Shown here: piece after piece, positions 62,480-64,000 of the stretch
Layout of the letters: each line of letters starts with the position of its first letter
How positions within the stretch are numbered: position 1 is the first letter of the stretch
DNA from: Tetradesmus obliquus
Taxonomy: Eukaryota > Chlorophyta > Chlorophyceae > Sphaeropleales > Scenedesmaceae
Direction: 5' to 3'
Length of the DNA stretch: 64,000 bases
NCBI GenBank assembly: GCA_030272155.1
Contig: CP126191.1
Location: forward strand, 10,783,001 to 10,847,000
Translations under genes and position numbers: made by a program
Notes under the pieces: model-generated
Told to the model about the DNA's origin: nothing
Database searches by the model: none
Seen by the model: only the letters and a program-made list of their open reading frames with translations

Positions 62480-63737
62480 CAGGCAAGCTAATTGCATACA
62501 GTGTGCAGCTGCTGCTTGCGGTGACGGCATACTCATGTGAAGACCGCAACCATCATCACCAAACACCATGTGGCCTGCTGCTGCCACAAAAGTCCTGCAG
62601 ACAACTAGCACACATGCAGGACCTGTTGCACCTGCTTGATTAACATTCTGGTGCTGGTGTCCAGCGCTGTCACGGTCATGAAACTACTGCAAGCTGCTGC
62701 TGCCTCCCTGGCTGTGCTGTCCTGCAGCTCCTGCTGCTGATGTGCTGCCATGCAACCCCTGCTGCTGCTGCTGTGCTGTCCTGCAAGCTGCAGCGATGCT
62801 GCGCTGTCCTGCAAGCTGTGCCGATGCTGCGCTGTCCTGCAAGCTGTGCCGATGCTGCGCTCTCCTGCAAGCTGTGCCGATGCTGTGCTGTCCTGCAAGC
62901 TGTGCCGATGCTGCGCTCTCCTGCAAGCTGTGCCGATGCTGTGCTGTCCTGCAAGCTGTGCCGATGCTGCGCTCTCCTGCAAGCTGTGCCGATGCTGTGC
63001 TGTCCTGCAAGCTGTGCCGGCTCACCGTGAAGGCCACTGCCAGGGTACCGGCAATGGAGGCCAGGTACACAAACGTGGCCAGTGCTCGATGCGGCTGCAC
63101 CATGTTCTTGCACTGCGAAGCACACGGCAGCAAGTGCAGCAGCAGGAAGCGGCGTGAGCGCAGCAGCGTGACACATCACATCAGTGCGTGCATATGGCCG
63201 CGCCGTGCTATCTCTCAGTCGTGCACTGCAGTGGCTGCTTGCTGCATGCAGCGACACTACGACCCCATGCTGCAGAATAACCAGTGGCAGGGCAGATGTC
63301 GGCAACAAGCAACCTGCTGTCGTTGCTGCAGCTGCAGCCCTCACCTGCTTGCCAGGGCCCATCAGGAACATGGTGCTGCAAGGACGGCAGCATCAGGGCA
63401 CACCAACATCAAAAGAGCTGAAGAATAAGGCAGCAGTCACATGCCATGGAAGGATGAGCAGCCAGCTGCTTGCAGGCGCGACCGCCTTCAAGTGGGCCCG
63501 GCTGCTGCTGCATGCTCTGACGCAAGATGCGCAAGCCCTGCTTACTTAAACTGGAATTATCAATTGCAGTGCAGCCGCATTTCGATGCTGTGCCCAGCTG
63601 TTGCACTGCGCTGGCTGCGTGTGCAGGCCAGCCTCTGCGCCACACACCCTGCCTCACCTGCCCATGGATAGCACGCTGCCAATTGAGTACAGCACCGCAA
63701 ACTTGGTCACTTGCAGCGTCCACAGGAACATGAGCGA
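61838..63737 (-). CDS. SFT2-domain vesicle transport protein, 3' part (6 exons)
   Basis: Six phase-consistent exons on the minus strand: 63737-63658, 63375-63345, 63112-63026, 62439-62381, 62127-62105 and 61878-61838. They total 321 nt, 106 codons plus TAG. All introns are GT..AG. The spliced product shows the SFT2 family pattern: KFAVLYSIGS, STMFLMGPGKQ (the FL.GP..Q motif), PHRALATFVYLAS, then a long hydrophobic span to IQFMAMIWYCVTYIPGG (the WY.lSYIP motif) and a short basic tail KRMVFRS. Hydrophobic segments are at residues about 9-33, 46-65 and 67-88. SFT2 proteins are small multi-span Golgi/endosome membrane proteins that act in retrograde vesicle fusion with the Golgi. The cytosolic N-terminus and first membrane span must lie beyond the right edge. 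The intron-phase agreement across five junctions makes the assignment firm. Confidence 0.88.
61891..61937. repeat. (CAG)n tract in the last SFT2 intron
   Basis: CAG run on the plus strand, so CTG on the SFT2 sense strand, ending about 12 bp before the acceptor of the last exon (TGTTCTGCAG before 61878). Confidence 0.9.
62441..62478. repeat. (CAG)n tract forming an SFT2 splice acceptor
   Basis: On the SFT2 sense strand this is a CTG run whose last unit is the CTGCAG acceptor directly before the exon starting at 62439. Confidence 0.9.
62775..63020. repeat. 28-bp minisatellite, about 8-9 copies, in an SFT2 intron
   Basis: Unit GCAAGCTGTGCCGATGCTGC plus eight bases alternating GCTGTCCT/GCTCTCCT. 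CAAG recurs every 28 bp (62784, 62812, 62840, 62868 and so on). It lies within the intron between SFT2 exons 63026 and 62439. Because 28 is not a multiple of three and the unit has no stops, overlapping frames stay open and give spurious ORFs. Confidence 0.85.
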
Positions 63738-64000
63738 CTGCAGGCAAGCAGGTGGCGGTGGCCCCAGGAACACAGCTGCGTGGGTGGGCGACTTGATTCA
63801 CTGCTGCTGTCTACATTGCTGGCTGCGCACGCTCATGGCTGGCACGCCTGCAGCATCCTGTTGCGCTGCTGCTGCTGCTAAGAGTTGTAGCATGTCAAGA
63901 AGAAGCCCTCTTTGCTGTCATTTGCTGGTGCTGCTGCTGCTGCTGCTGCTGGTGCTGGTGCTGCCAGCGCTGAAGAGCCGTAATGTGCGCGCCATCCTAG
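63738..64000. other. probable SFT2 intron at the window edge
   Basis: Upstream of the acceptor TTGCCTGCAG for the exon at 63737. I see no SFT2-like coding exon here; CAG/CTG-rich sequence only. The missing N-terminal exons should lie to the right. Confidence 0.5.

Noticed and set aside
62742..63428. 228-aa Cys-rich plus-strand protein
   Set aside because: Translation of the 28-bp minisatellite and of DNA antisense to SFT2 exons.

Overview
The window looks like nuclear DNA of a green alga, probably a chlorophycean of the Scenedesmus/Tetradesmus type. The reasons are the many CAG/CTG (TGC) runs, short exons with GT..AG introns, TGTAA polyadenylation motifs and mid-range GC. There is no bacterial-style operon anywhere. 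The taxonomic call is inference. About 95% of the window is repetitive.

Layout. (1) 1-787: 3' end of an unrecognised host gene on the minus strand (last exon 337-543). (2) 791-14351: a tandem array of a 4,280-bp unit, arranged A-B-A-B-A-B-A. Each A is a 721-bp element with 19-bp terminal inverted repeats. Each B is 3,559 bp and carries a minus-strand IS630/Tc1/mariner-type transposase and an antisense plus-strand nuclease-like gene. (3) About 14399-54253: roughly 40 kb of a 363/369-bp satellite (about 109 monomers) with several kinds of higher-order repeat. (4) 54257-54972: a diverged relative of A inserted into a satellite monomer, with a 3-bp target duplication. (5) 55332-60332: a second, minimal A-B-A composite. 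(6) 61008-61217: one isolated, diverged satellite monomer. (7) 61838-63737 and beyond the right edge: the last six exons of an SFT2-family vesicle-transport gene on the minus strand, with CTG tracts and a 28-bp minisatellite in its introns.

How the parts work together. The A and B segments behave as one mobile unit. Both composites are bounded by a 3-bp duplication only at their outer ends (ACA for the first, TTT for the second), and internal A copies have no duplication of their own. Inside B, the transposase and nuclease genes are predicted to interlock: the second exon of each lies in the intron of the other, and both predicted 3' splice sites fall in the same palindromic CTGCAG. This transposase, antisense nuclease and A-B-A composite is the best candidate for an undescribed system here. 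The splice models come from reading the sequence and have no transcript support.
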